From contig NZ_CP068083.1 in assembly GCF_016725325.1 (NCBI RefSeq), forward strand, positions 2,170,001 to 2,234,000: DNA of 64,000 nt, in the 5' to 3' direction. This document shows, piece after piece, positions 8,831-16,865 of this stretch; the stretch's first letter is position 1; each line of letters starts with the position of its first letter. Source of the stretch: Sphingobacterium spiritivorum (GTDB lineage Bacteria; Bacteroidota; Bacteroidia; Sphingobacteriales; Sphingobacteriaceae). The position numbers and the translations under genes were made by a program. The notes beneath the pieces are model-generated. The model ran no database searches. It saw nothing but the letters and a program-made list of their open reading frames with translations, and was not told the DNA's origin.

Positions 8831-10399
8831 ATGAAAAGTAAAATCTTAATTTTAATAACATTTTTGGCAGTACTATCTGGCTGCCGAAAAGATCTCGTTG
8901 TTTCCAACAATAATACTACATCCAGATCCGCTGGCGATAATGACCTCGATCTGTTAGGATTTGGTTACAATGCAGAAGATAGATTTGCGGATGAACGTTC
9001 CGCTAAGGCCAAAGTTATTGATGTAGAAAAAATACGAGCATTTCCCGATAATACGAATAGGATAGAGATCGGAAATATAGGTGGTCAGAATACGATTGTG
9101 GTCTCAGGAGAAGATGCAAAAAGCTACGCAAAGAATGTGACAAAGAAAGTGAATGTGAGTGCAGGCATGCTTTTATTTAAGGGAGAGCTGAAGTCTACTT
9201 TTGTGGATGAAGACTTCAATTCATCTAAATATTCTTATGCAACTCTTGAAAAACTCATATATAGAAAAAAATTAAGTATCTATATGTCTGTTAACGATGT
9301 TAAGAATAAATATCTGACTTCCAATTTTATTGCAGATTGTGAAACGATGTCTCCTGCAGAATTAGTATCTACCTATGGTACACATGTACTAACAGATATA
9401 ACATTGGGAGGAAGATTAAAATTAACCTATCGTTCTCAAATAAACAGTACGAATAAAACAAGGAAAGTTGAGGCAGGTGTAAATCTGGGTGGAATTAAGA
9501 TTTTCGGACTTGGCATATCTGCTGACGGAAATATTAATTATAGTCAGAACGAAATAACAAATAATACCAACCAGTCATTGATGTATCAGGCGATAGGTGG
9601 TGATCCTTCTGTTAATATTACCGGAAATGTCAATCTGAGTAACCCGAATGTGCCAACAGTAGATATAAATCAATGGCAAAGTACAGTTTCTACCCAAAAT
9701 TCAAGACTGATAGGAATTGGTGAAAATGGATTAATTCCATTGTATGAACTGGTTCCGGGTCATAAGGGAGAGGAGGTTAGGAAATATCTTTTGGGGAACA
9801 AATTTGACTTAAAACGAGGGTTCGAATATTTTTTAAATGGAGATGTTATTCTTCATCAAAGATGGAAAATCTCTAATGGAAAAGTGAATTTTCTATTAAT
9901 GAAATTTCCGGATAAATTCCGGATAATCGGATTTGAGCCGGCGAATGTGAATGTTAGTAATCTTAGCCATTTTTCAAAAGCATTAATTTTTAATTCTCAA
10001 AAAAATAAAGAGATTTTTGTAATTGATGATTTACCATTAATGTGGAATGTAGATCAAAATATATTATCCGGAACGCCAGATTTTTACTGGGAAGTTTATC
10101 AAAAGTTTCAAAATTTCTGGTTGAATAATACGGAAAGATATGAAATTGCAAACTTTGATAATGATAGAATTTATTACCCGAATAAGTCCTATGGTGTAGA
10201 TATGGTAAGGGTATCGGGCACGAATAATTACTATGTGCGATTAAAGACGAGGACAACAATTAATGCAAATAATGATTATCAGGATGAGGTTATATTATAT
10301 CCTATCAAATTAGCTGATATTCCAAAATACAAATTTACAACAGAGTTTCTGGTCAGTATACCGAATACAGACGGCGCACAGATTGGCCCTGCATTCTAA
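8831..10399 (+). CDS. MACPF (perforin-like) domain lipoprotein
   Basis: A 522-residue secreted pore-forming-type protein. I use the ATG at 8831 because the upstream in-frame start at 8801 is TTG and the ATG gives a clean lipoprotein signal (AVLSGCRKD). The MACPF signature Y-G-T-H-x7-G-G is exact around residues 181-193 (YGTHVLTDITLGG), with Val in the usual Phe/Tyr place. The region before it holds the helices expected to become membrane hairpins. The C-terminal 200 residues match no domain I know and are visibly more A+T rich than flanking genes, hinting at transfer. MACPF lipoproteins of Bacteroidales (BSAP toxins) kill related strains. The next gene encodes an outer-membrane barrel, as in those loci. 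A candidate iron box precedes it. Confidence 0.85.
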   Translation: MKSKILILITFLAVLSGCRKDLVVSNNNTTSRSAGDNDLDLLGFGYNAEDRFADERSAKAKVIDVEKIRAFPDNTNRIEIGNIGGQNTIVVSGEDAKSYAKNVTKKVNVSAGMLLFKGELKSTFVDEDFNSSKYSYATLEKLIYRKKLSIYMSVNDVKNKYLTSNFIADCETMSPAELVSTYGTHVLTDITLGGRLKLTYRSQINSTNKTRKVEAGVNLGGIKIFGLGISADGNINYSQNEITNNTNQSLMYQAIGGDPSVNITGNVNLSNPNVPTVDINQWQSTVSTQNSRLIGIGENGLIPLYELVPGHKGEEVRKYLLGNKFDLKRGFEYFLNGDVILHQRWKISNGKVNFLLMKFPDKFRIIGFEPANVNVSNLSHFSKALIFNSQKNKEIFVIDDLPLMWNVDQNILSGTPDFYWEVYQKFQNFWLNNTERYEIANFDNDRIYYPNKSYGVDMVRVSGTNNYYVRLKTRTTINANNDYQDEVILYPIKLADIPKYKFTTEFLVSIPNTDGAQIGPAF

Positions 10400-10405
10400 A
10401 AAAAT

Positions 10406-10451
10406 CTAAAGCATGGATACATCCGTTTATTGTTGTATATTCATGCTTTAG
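10406..10451 (+). terminator. Hairpin between the MACPF and barrel genes
   Basis: CTAAAGCATG at 10406-10415 pairs with CATGCTTTAG at 10442-10451, with partial pairing inside the loop and a short U-rich tail. It may attenuate read-through from the MACPF gene into the barrel gene, or separate the two. Confidence 0.55.
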
Positions 10452-10466
10452 TTTATATAGTCTCAA

Positions 10467-11366
10467 ATGGTGTCGAAAGCGATAAAATCTCTTTATTACG
10501 TACTGTTAATCCTGATTTCTTTTACGGTGAACGGTACTTTGGTATCTGCACAGAACAATATTGATATTTCTGTTTACCCTAAAGTCGATCTGATTAACAG
10601 CAACTGGTCAATAGCCGGAAATATAGATGGTAAGAATCCGAATATTCTTTCGGAGCTGACCTGGAAGGATAATGTAGCTTGGGGTGCAGGGGCCAGATTT
10701 TCTGTCATTTTGCATCCGCGAATTAAGCTTTCCTTACAGGCCGAACATAGCTTTATTGTATCCGGTACAGTTCGCGATGTAGATTATTCCGGAGACAACA
10801 GAACGCTGGTAGATAGGGACATGACATACGATAGCGGAGAAGGGAATGTTTCTTTTGCGACGCTACAACTTAATTATCTGCTGTGGAGAGGTGGAATCGA
10901 TGTAGAAGGTTATGTCTTTCCTCAATATCAGTATACCTCACTGACGATGATTGATCCTACTCTGGATCTTAGAAGTACATATAAAAGTAAGCTGCTGGGA
11001 GGGGGAATAGGTCTAAAGTTGGGTAAAGTGATAAGTCCAAAGTGGAAAATGTCCTTAAGTCCACAGTTTGCTTTAAATAAGTATACTGCTGTTGCCAATT
11101 GGAATTTGAGAGAGGAATTTGCTCACCCGGTGAGTTTTAAGCACAAGATTGATGCTCCTCAATGGTCAGGAGTCTTCGATGTCACTTACAGTCCCACATC
11201 TAAACTTTATTTTTTGGCTTCTGCACGATACAATAGTCTGCTAAATGCTAAAAACGGTACAGATCAGTTATTCTATTCAAATGGAGAATCTACACATACC
11301 CGATTAAATGAAGTCGGATCTTCTATTGCTACATTTTCTTTAGGTGCCGGCATTTTGCTGTACTAA
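10467..11366 (+). CDS. Outer-membrane beta-barrel protein next to MACPF gene
   Basis: A 299-residue protein with a signal peptide (hydrophobic about 10-27, cleavage near VSAQ) and alternating hydrophobic/polar strands rich in Tyr and Trp, ending in a strand with aromatic Tyr as last residue (FSLGAGILLY). This is the look of a 10- to 12-stranded outer-membrane barrel. WSIAGNIDGKNPNILSELTW recalls omptin-related and Protochlamydia Pom-type outer-membrane proteins, but I cannot confirm that and see no proof of protease residues. In BSAP-1 loci of Bacteroides, the gene beside the MACPF toxin is a variant of the toxin's barrel receptor that gives immunity, so this could be a receptor or immunity partner. 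That is inference. Confidence 0.7.
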   Translation: MVSKAIKSLYYVLLILISFTVNGTLVSAQNNIDISVYPKVDLINSNWSIAGNIDGKNPNILSELTWKDNVAWGAGARFSVILHPRIKLSLQAEHSFIVSGTVRDVDYSGDNRTLVDRDMTYDSGEGNVSFATLQLNYLLWRGGIDVEGYVFPQYQYTSLTMIDPTLDLRSTYKSKLLGGGIGLKLGKVISPKWKMSLSPQFALNKYTAVANWNLREEFAHPVSFKHKIDAPQWSGVFDVTYSPTSKLYFLASARYNSLLNAKNGTDQLFYSNGESTHTRLNEVGSSIATFSLGAGILLY

Positions 11367-11372
11367 TAAAAT

Positions 11373-11411
11373 AAAAAGGGAGTTGTATATTACTTACAAC
11401 TCCCTTTTTAT
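11373..11411. terminator. Bidirectional terminator between convergent genes
   Basis: A 15-bp stem (AAAAAGGGAGTTGTA at 11373-11387 with its complement at 11395-11409) carries A-run and T-run on either side, so it can stop both the barrel gene and the heme operon. Confidence 0.85.
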
Positions 11412-11425
11412 GAAATAGGTTCGGA

Positions 11426-12031
11426 TTATTTTACGTATTTCTTGTATTTAATAGTATAAGTCCCCACACTATTTGCCGCCACTACTTTTTCTGCCTGTAA
11501 TACATAGATTTCATCTGCTTTTTCTGAAAACTCAGAACCTTTATAGAAGACAACATAACGATTTTCAATTGATTTTACTTGATATGTGACTCCATGATCA
11601 TAGCTTAACCATATAGCAGGATCAAAATTTGGCATTGGAATTTTGCTAAGATCAACCCCTATAGAACTGACTAATTCAAATTTGGTGTTTTTTAGTATGT
11701 CTAACGTAATGTTATCAATCGATGTTCCCGTTTTATCTAAATAACCAAGCTTATATGTATTTGGATGAGAAGATCTTAATGAGGCACCAAACATACCTGA
11801 CAAATTAATTGTACTGTTAATACTATCTGTCTTAGTATTTGTATTAAGATTGTAAAATCCTTTTGCAGATGCAGATGCAACAATTGTAGCTGTTTGCACA
11901 GTTGCTTTACTATCTTCGAGTACTACTGGTTTAATCTCTTTATCATCATCTGAACAGGAACTAAATCCAAGAGTTGTTAACGCTAAAAGTGAAATAGCAA
12001 AGCTATGTTTAAGGGTTTGAGTAAATTTCAT
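11426..12031 (-). CDS. Unrecognised lipoprotein, last gene of the hmu operon
   Basis: A 201-residue protein with a lipoprotein signal ending in GFSSCSDDD (Cys26), an acidic linker and a compact C-terminal part of predicted beta character. I do not recognise a family. It starts 14 bases after the heme oxygenase gene and ends in the operon terminator, so it is co-transcribed with heme uptake genes and may bind heme or assist HmuY at the cell surface. That role is inferred from position only. Confidence 0.75.
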   Translation of the reverse strand: MKFTQTLKHSFAISLLALTTLGFSSCSDDDKEIKPVVLEDSKATVQTATIVASASAKGFYNLNTNTKTDSINSTINLSGMFGASLRSSHPNTYKLGYLDKTGTSIDNITLDILKNTKFELVSSIGVDLSKIPMPNFDPAIWLSYDHGVTYQVKSIENRYVVFYKGSEFSEKADEIYVLQAEKVVAANSVGTYTIKYKKYVK

Positions 12032-12045
12032 TTTTTAAAAATTAT

Positions 12046-12606
12046 TTAGGATAAGATATTTGCATTAAAAGTTTGTCCAAAAGAAGAAAAAGTTTGTTGA
12101 GCTGCAGTAATAGCTTCTTCTATAGCTGCCTCTTCTGTTACTTCAGCATTGATAATTCCGGTAAACTTAGCCCAGTTTTGGTGCGATTGTTCCCCATAGC
12201 CATTGAAGAAATTAAAACCTGTTTCAATGCCTCTTTGTTGCAGCATTTTGACAATATAGGGTCCACCCATAATAGAGCCTTCCAGCACGTATAGTGCGCC
12301 TATAGCTTGTGTAGCATTGTGAAGTGGAGGAAGAACTACTGAAGGAAGTTCTGCCAGAGATCCGCCCAGGGCTTCAATATCCTGTGCAATATGGGATGCA
12401 TTTCTTCTCACAGCATAATAAGGTTTCAGGCTTTCCGGCATTAAATTGTCTATTTGCTGCTCTATCCCTGAAAAGAATACATAGAAATGTTTTAGCAGAT
12501 CAGCATAATCTGCATTGTTTTCAATCGCCTTTAGCTTATATACAACCGTTTTTTCTAATTCCTGGTGTCCTTGCTTTGTCGCTTCTTTGATTTGCTCGTT
12601 TAACAT
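12046..12606 (-). CDS. hmuO: Heme oxygenase (biliverdin-producing type)
   Basis: A 186-residue cytoplasmic enzyme that opens heme to biliverdin, carbon monoxide and ferrous iron. The N-terminal pattern ATKQGHQELE places the axial heme ligand at His14, and the distal-helix region LYVLEGSIMGGPYI is typical of bacterial heme oxygenases (YVLEGS). No export signal. It sits between HmuY and an unknown lipoprotein, 23 bases from hmuY, so it should process heme brought in by this island. A HmuS-type heme-degradation domain is encoded in the divergent arm, giving two possible routes. Confidence 0.88.
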   Translation of the reverse strand: MLNEQIKEATKQGHQELEKTVVYKLKAIENNADYADLLKHFYVFFSGIEQQIDNLMPESLKPYYAVRRNASHIAQDIEALGGSLAELPSVVLPPLHNATQAIGALYVLEGSIMGGPYIVKMLQQRGIETGFNFFNGYGEQSHQNWAKFTGIINAEVTEEAAIEEAITAAQQTFSSFGQTFNANILS

Positions 12607-12629
12607 ATCGTATTAATTTTTAGAATAAA

Positions 12630-13331
12630 TTACTTGGTTTTTAAATTTTTAGATCCGTCTTCCTGGACGAAATATTTGAATGTAAAGTACGGCGCCGGCC
12701 AGTTAAGATCAGTGACAGCCGGCGGATTGCCTTTATAGATATTTACAATTTGTAGTTTGGCATATTTTCCGTTCGTTAATCTGATCACATAAGTTCTGTT
12801 TGGTACTACAGCTACCAAATGATTTGTCAGATTATAATTGTACCAGCCCTGAGAATCTTCATTTCCTATCATCCCAAAATCATTGAGTTGGCTCTTATCA
12901 AAATCTGCATCACTTGGCGCTGTGCTGACTTTGTCATAAGACTCTTTCATCAGTATTACCTTATGTCGGGATGTATTGCCAAATGCAGGATTGCCTGTTA
13001 ATTGACCATTGTTCAGATATAGTGTACTATTATAAAAACCCGAGAATGCAATATCCCAGTCTGTTCCTTTAATATATTTAGCCGAATCGGCTGCTGTCTT
13101 TAACCAGGTTTGTTTCTGGTCCGAAAACCGGAAGAGAAAAGTATGGAAATCGCGTTTTTCTTTTCCGGGAGCACTGTTACCTACAGAAGCGTCTACATCT
13201 CCTGCCAGGTCAGTAATCACCGTACTGGTACCATCACTCAGTTCGACATTGGGACCGTCATTGGATTTGGAACAGCCTGTCCATAAAATCATTGCTGTAA
13301 GGCAAATAATAGCGTATCTGAATTTGTTCAT
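12630..13331 (-). CDS. hmuY: HmuY-family heme-binding lipoprotein
   Basis: A 233-residue outer-membrane lipoprotein (signal ending in WTGCSKS, Cys20) of the HmuY family, which captures heme from host proteins and hands it to the TonB receptor. WDIAFSG in the middle and YVIRLTNGKYAKLQIVNIY followed by the PYFTFKYFVQ segment near the C-terminus are family features. In Porphyromonas HmuY two His residues hold heme; I did not assign the ligands here. It starts 2 bases after hmuR, so the two are translated together. Confidence 0.88.
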   Translation of the reverse strand: MNKFRYAIICLTAMILWTGCSKSNDGPNVELSDGTSTVITDLAGDVDASVGNSAPGKEKRDFHTFLFRFSDQKQTWLKTAADSAKYIKGTDWDIAFSGFYNSTLYLNNGQLTGNPAFGNTSRHKVILMKESYDKVSTAPSDADFDKSQLNDFGMIGNEDSQGWYNYNLTNHLVAVVPNRTYVIRLTNGKYAKLQIVNIYKGNPPAVTDLNWPAPYFTFKYFVQEDGSKNLKTK

Positions 13332-13333
13332 AA

Positions 13334-15706
13334 TTAGTGTTTTATTAATCTGTAAGATATGCCTGCTATCAGTGTCCTTCCGACCTGACCAGGTATGAGA
13401 TAATTTATATAGTTGGATAAGTTTTCTCCGTTAAGCCGGATTGTTAACGGGAGCTTATCAAATTTCTTTTCTATAGTTGCATTATAGAGGATATGATCAT
13501 TGACAAATACATCATATCTATCTATAAACTGGTTGCCGTTTGCATCTCCGAAAGGATAACGCCCTCTGAAATTGGCTCTGAGATTGAGTGTCATATTCCA
13601 GGGTTTGAAGGTATACATAAGGCCTACATTGAATTGATGTCTCGAGCGGTTTTCGAGTCCCCAGTAATCTTTTGCTGTAGGAGGGTAGGAGTTGCCTGTA
13701 GCCGGGTCGTGTATATTCTGATTATATGGCCAGTTCCCTGCGCGTATACTGTCTTCTACACTGAGATCTTTAGCGATAAGGTATTGATAGCCGGCATTGA
13801 GTGTCAGATGCTCTGCAGGCTGAGCTGTGACTGTTACATCAAACCCCTTATTGACCGATTCAGGTAGATTCTGGTACGAATAAACGGCCATATTCCGTGT
13901 TCCGGTAGCGACCTGTATGCTGTTGATCTGGTTTTTGAGTTTATGGTGAAAATAGCTGCCTTCTACAGTATATTGTTTACTGATCTGCCAGGTAAATCCG
14001 GCATTGAATGATGTATTCTTTTCCGCCTGAAGATTACGGTCTAATTGATTGACAACATATTTTCTGATCTCTGAGATCTCACCTGCTTCTTCCATTTTTG
14101 TCAATGTTTCCCGTAATACTTCATTACCTATGACATAATAGTTGGCCGCCGGGTTATAGAATACCTGATATCTGGATTTAAAATCAGGAGCTTTAAAGCC
14201 GCTTCCGATGCCAGTCTTCAGAATTAGCTGAGGAACTACGGTATACTGAAGTCCCAGGCTTGGACTTAGTTTTCCGCCAAATCCTTCCGTATAATCATAG
14301 CGCAGTCCTGCTGTCAGCTTGAGCTGTTCCAGAAGTTCTTTGTTGCCTTGAGAATAAGCAAAGTAAGAGTTCTGGCTACGTGCTGCAAAGTTATTGACAG
14401 CTTCCATATGTTCCTGATTAAATCCGGCTCCGAAAGTTGCATTAAAAGTTTCACTGTTATATGCTACCTGCTGTTCCAGGCGGTGGATGTACTGGCTAAA
14501 TTTATCATTTGTCAGTGTTGCCTGCTGTTGCTGCGTCCTGACATTGATATCAGACTTGTAGTAAGAGAAATAATAAGTTGATAATGATTTCCACTGTTCA
14601 TTAAATCTTTTGTCAAAATAGACAGAAGTGTTAAAATCATGTTCGCGTTGTCTGTCTTCTGTAGCGTAATTCTCACTGTAGACTCGCGTCATATCCGAAG
14701 ATCGGGTGTTCAGTCTGGCGTTCCATCCGATGTGCTGCTGATCACTTCCGATCTGATGGCGCACTTTTCCCTGGATAGCCATGTTAGTATACGGAGGAAC
14801 GCTAGTTCCCCCTTCCATATATTGTTTATTGTTATTAAATCCATTGGTATGATAATAATTAGCAGATACAAGAGCAGAGCCCTTACCGTTATTAAATGAT
14901 GTTTCTCCTTCTAGTGTGGCATCCAGAATCTGGAAACTTCCATAGTTGAGACTGGCATGCAATTGAGGGGTAATCGCTCCCAGACGGGTAATGATATTGA
15001 TTGCTCCGCCTAAAGCATCGCTTCCATAGAGACAGGAAGATGCTCCTTTTATAATTTCTATGCGTTCTATATTTGCCACCGATATGCGGGACAGATCAAA
15101 GTTTCCGGAGTTGCGTCCCAGCATAGGCTGTCCATCGATCAGAATCATAATATACTGACTTGAGAATCCCTGCATCTGCACACCTACAGACCGCGCACCA
15201 CCGGAAGTATTATTTACAATAGCAATACCCGTTTGTTCTTTCAGTATCTCATCCAGTCTTCTGCTACCCATCAGTTCGATTGTTTTTCGATCTATTACAG
15301 TTACCGGCATAGCTGCATTGGCCGGATCTATAAGCGTAGGTCTGGCTTTGTTAGTTTGTGTGATGGCGACCTCATCCAATACTTTGTTTGATTTTCTAAG
15401 TACAAATTCGCGCTGGCCACTGTCTGTACCCGCTATGTATACCGACCCGGTATCGGTGACGAAACCAATGGCTGATATACTGTACTGATAGGTGCCCTGA
15501 AAAAGCTTGTTAAACCGAAATACTCCTTTTTCATCTGCTGAACCAACAATATGATCCGGCTCCAGAATAACAGATGCACGAGGTACAGGATGACCTGACT
15601 CATCGAGGACGATCCCCGTGAATACGTTTTTTTTCTGGGCTTGTGCAAGCTGTATGTTTCCTGCAACAGACATCATGATAAGAATAAGAGAAATAAAATA
15701 CTTCAA
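13334..15706 (-). CDS. hmuR: HmuR-type TonB-dependent heme receptor
   Basis: A 790-residue outer-membrane receptor for heme or hemoproteins. Seen: signal peptide ending near AQAQ, carboxypeptidase-like domain (about 28-110), plug with VTVIDRKTIELMGSRRLDEIL and ALGGAINIITR, then the barrel with the GFKAPDF box used in heme receptors. The initiator is TTG at 15706; the only internal Met choices (residues 11-12) would cut the signal peptide, so TTG is favoured. It heads the operon hmuR-hmuY-hmuO-lipoprotein, and a candidate iron box lies 4 bases upstream of the start. Confidence 0.9.
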   Translation of the reverse strand: MKYFISLILIMMSVAGNIQLAQAQKKNVFTGIVLDESGHPVPRASVILEPDHIVGSADEKGVFRFNKLFQGTYQYSISAIGFVTDTGSVYIAGTDSGQREFVLRKSNKVLDEVAITQTNKARPTLIDPANAAMPVTVIDRKTIELMGSRRLDEILKEQTGIAIVNNTSGGARSVGVQMQGFSSQYIMILIDGQPMLGRNSGNFDLSRISVANIERIEIIKGASSCLYGSDALGGAINIITRLGAITPQLHASLNYGSFQILDATLEGETSFNNGKGSALVSANYYHTNGFNNNKQYMEGGTSVPPYTNMAIQGKVRHQIGSDQQHIGWNARLNTRSSDMTRVYSENYATEDRQREHDFNTSVYFDKRFNEQWKSLSTYYFSYYKSDINVRTQQQQATLTNDKFSQYIHRLEQQVAYNSETFNATFGAGFNQEHMEAVNNFAARSQNSYFAYSQGNKELLEQLKLTAGLRYDYTEGFGGKLSPSLGLQYTVVPQLILKTGIGSGFKAPDFKSRYQVFYNPAANYYVIGNEVLRETLTKMEEAGEISEIRKYVVNQLDRNLQAEKNTSFNAGFTWQISKQYTVEGSYFHHKLKNQINSIQVATGTRNMAVYSYQNLPESVNKGFDVTVTAQPAEHLTLNAGYQYLIAKDLSVEDSIRAGNWPYNQNIHDPATGNSYPPTAKDYWGLENRSRHQFNVGLMYTFKPWNMTLNLRANFRGRYPFGDANGNQFIDRYDVFVNDHILYNATIEKKFDKLPLTIRLNGENLSNYINYLIPGQVGRTLIAGISYRLIKH

Positions 15707-15710
15707 TTTT

Positions 15711-15731
15711 TATTTGTAATAAATCTAAATA
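15711..15731 (-). promoter_or_regulatory. Candidate iron box before hmuR
   Basis: TATTT at 15711-15715 and AAATA at 15727-15731 flank 11 bases. Read on the minus strand it starts TATTTAGA and matches the AraC-promoter box at 18 of 21 positions. It lies 4 bases upstream of the hmuR initiator, where binding would block transcription or translation start. Confidence 0.55.
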
Positions 15732-15757
15732 ACTTTGCAAGTATCATCAAACTTTGC
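15731..15757. promoter_or_regulatory. Direct repeat AACTTTGC, possible AraC-type operator
   Basis: AACTTTGC occurs at 15731-15738 and 15750-15757, 19 bases apart, close to two helical turns. Tandem direct repeats are the usual binding mode of AraC-family proteins, and one is encoded in this island. Weak on its own. Confidence 0.3.
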
Positions 15758-15941
15758 CATAAAGTATTTATGTTATCTGTAATTTTATTTGTTTATTCTG
15801 TATTTTATTTTGTTCAAAACGTATTTTTATGTTTCGATAGTAATCAGATATTCGGATTGTAAATAGTTGTTTTACAGTGTTTTATTTTTGAAATTTAGTT
15901 GTTTTCATATCCTCTTTCAGATGTATTCTTATGCAGTAATC

Positions 15942-15975
15942 TATTTGGAATTGGTTTAAATAAAGGGTTGCTTTG
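15942..15975 (+). promoter_or_regulatory. hmuT promoter with overlapping iron box
   Basis: TTTG at 15944-15947, a 20-base spacer and TTGCTTTG at 15968-15975 fit the Bacteroidota promoter (one mismatch in the -7 box). A TATTT-N11-AAATA box at 15942-15962 covers the -33 element and most of the spacer, a repressing position. Confidence 0.5.
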
Positions 15976-16015
15976 TTGTATTCAAATTCATGAAAAAATA
16001 TCAAATCATATAAAT

Positions 16016-16864
16016 ATGCAGAGGTTAAACATTTTTTTTATTGCACTTATACTGGTGTTGTCCGGGGAGGTAAGTCTTGCTCAGCAATCTGTACCCAAAC
16101 GTATTGTCAGTCTGAATGGTACACTTACAGAGGTCGTGGATGCTTTGGGATTAAGTAAATCTATTGTTGCTACAGATGTAACAAGTGATTATCCTGCCTA
16201 TGTAAAGTCTCTCCCAAAAGTGAGTAAGAACAGATCTGTATCTGCGGAGGGAGTATCTGCATTTCGTCCGGACCTGGTATTGGCTATAGAAGGTGAACTT
16301 AATCCCGATGTTCAGAGCCAGTTAAAAGCACTGAAAATACGGGTAGCATTAATAAAGCAGGAATTTACGGTTAATGGCGTAGTGCAGTTAGTGAAATCAG
16401 TAGGCAGTGCTGTGAATATGAGTACGCAAGCCAATACTTTGGCGACACAATTACAAAAGGATATCAATCAGGCCGTTGCGGCCTCGAAATCCAAAAAAGC
16501 AGTAAAGACAATGTTTGTCTATGCACGAGGTGCCGGTGCGATGAGTGTAGCCGGAGATAACACAGCGGTTGATGCTGTTATTAAACTGGCCGGAGGTCAG
16601 AATGCACTGAAAGGATTCACCGGATTCAAAACATATAACACGGAAGCATTAGTCGCTGCCAATCCGGACGCTATATTATTATTTGACTTTGGTCTTTCCA
16701 GTCTTGGCGGAAAAGAAGGTGTTCTCAAAATGCCGGGAGTCAATCTGACTACAGCCGGTAAAAACAAACGAATTGTGACGATGGATGCTACATTGCTCAA
16801 TAATTTCAGCATTCGTCTGCCACTTGCTATCCGTACATTGCACGATAAAATATCGGCTAATTAG
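16016..16864 (+). CDS. hmuT: HmuT periplasmic heme-binding protein
   Basis: A 282-residue substrate-binding protein for the heme ABC importer. I start at ATG 16016, since the longer frame begins with TTG at 15899 and its first 39 residues do not resemble a signal, whereas the ATG gives a clean signal peptide ending in SLAQ. RIVSLNGTLTEVVDALG and FRPDLVLAIEGE are typical of the HmuT/BtuF clamshell fold. HmuU begins 2 bases after its stop, so hmuTUV(S) is one tightly coupled operon divergent from the receptor operon. Confidence 0.9.
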   Translation: MQRLNIFFIALILVLSGEVSLAQQSVPKRIVSLNGTLTEVVDALGLSKSIVATDVTSDYPAYVKSLPKVSKNRSVSAEGVSAFRPDLVLAIEGELNPDVQSQLKALKIRVALIKQEFTVNGVVQLVKSVGSAVNMSTQANTLATQLQKDINQAVAASKSKKAVKTMFVYARGAGAMSVAGDNTAVDAVIKLAGGQNALKGFTGFKTYNTEALVAANPDAILLFDFGLSSLGGKEGVLKMPGVNLTTAGKNKRIVTMDATLLNNFSIRLPLAIRTLHDKISAN

Positions 16865-16865
16865 T

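Larger units (their letters stand above)
15707..16015. other. Divergent control region of the heme island
   Basis: 309 bases between hmuR (minus) and hmuT (plus). It holds two TATTT-N11-AAATA boxes, one near each gene, a direct repeat AACTTTGC-N11-AACTTTGC, and a promoter candidate for hmuT; each is listed separately. Confidence 0.5.

Noticed and set aside
9811-9835. GGGTTCGAATA, a tRNA T-loop-like string
   Set aside because: It is inside the MACPF coding region and no acceptor, D or anticodon stem can be built around it. I saw no tRNA gene in the window.
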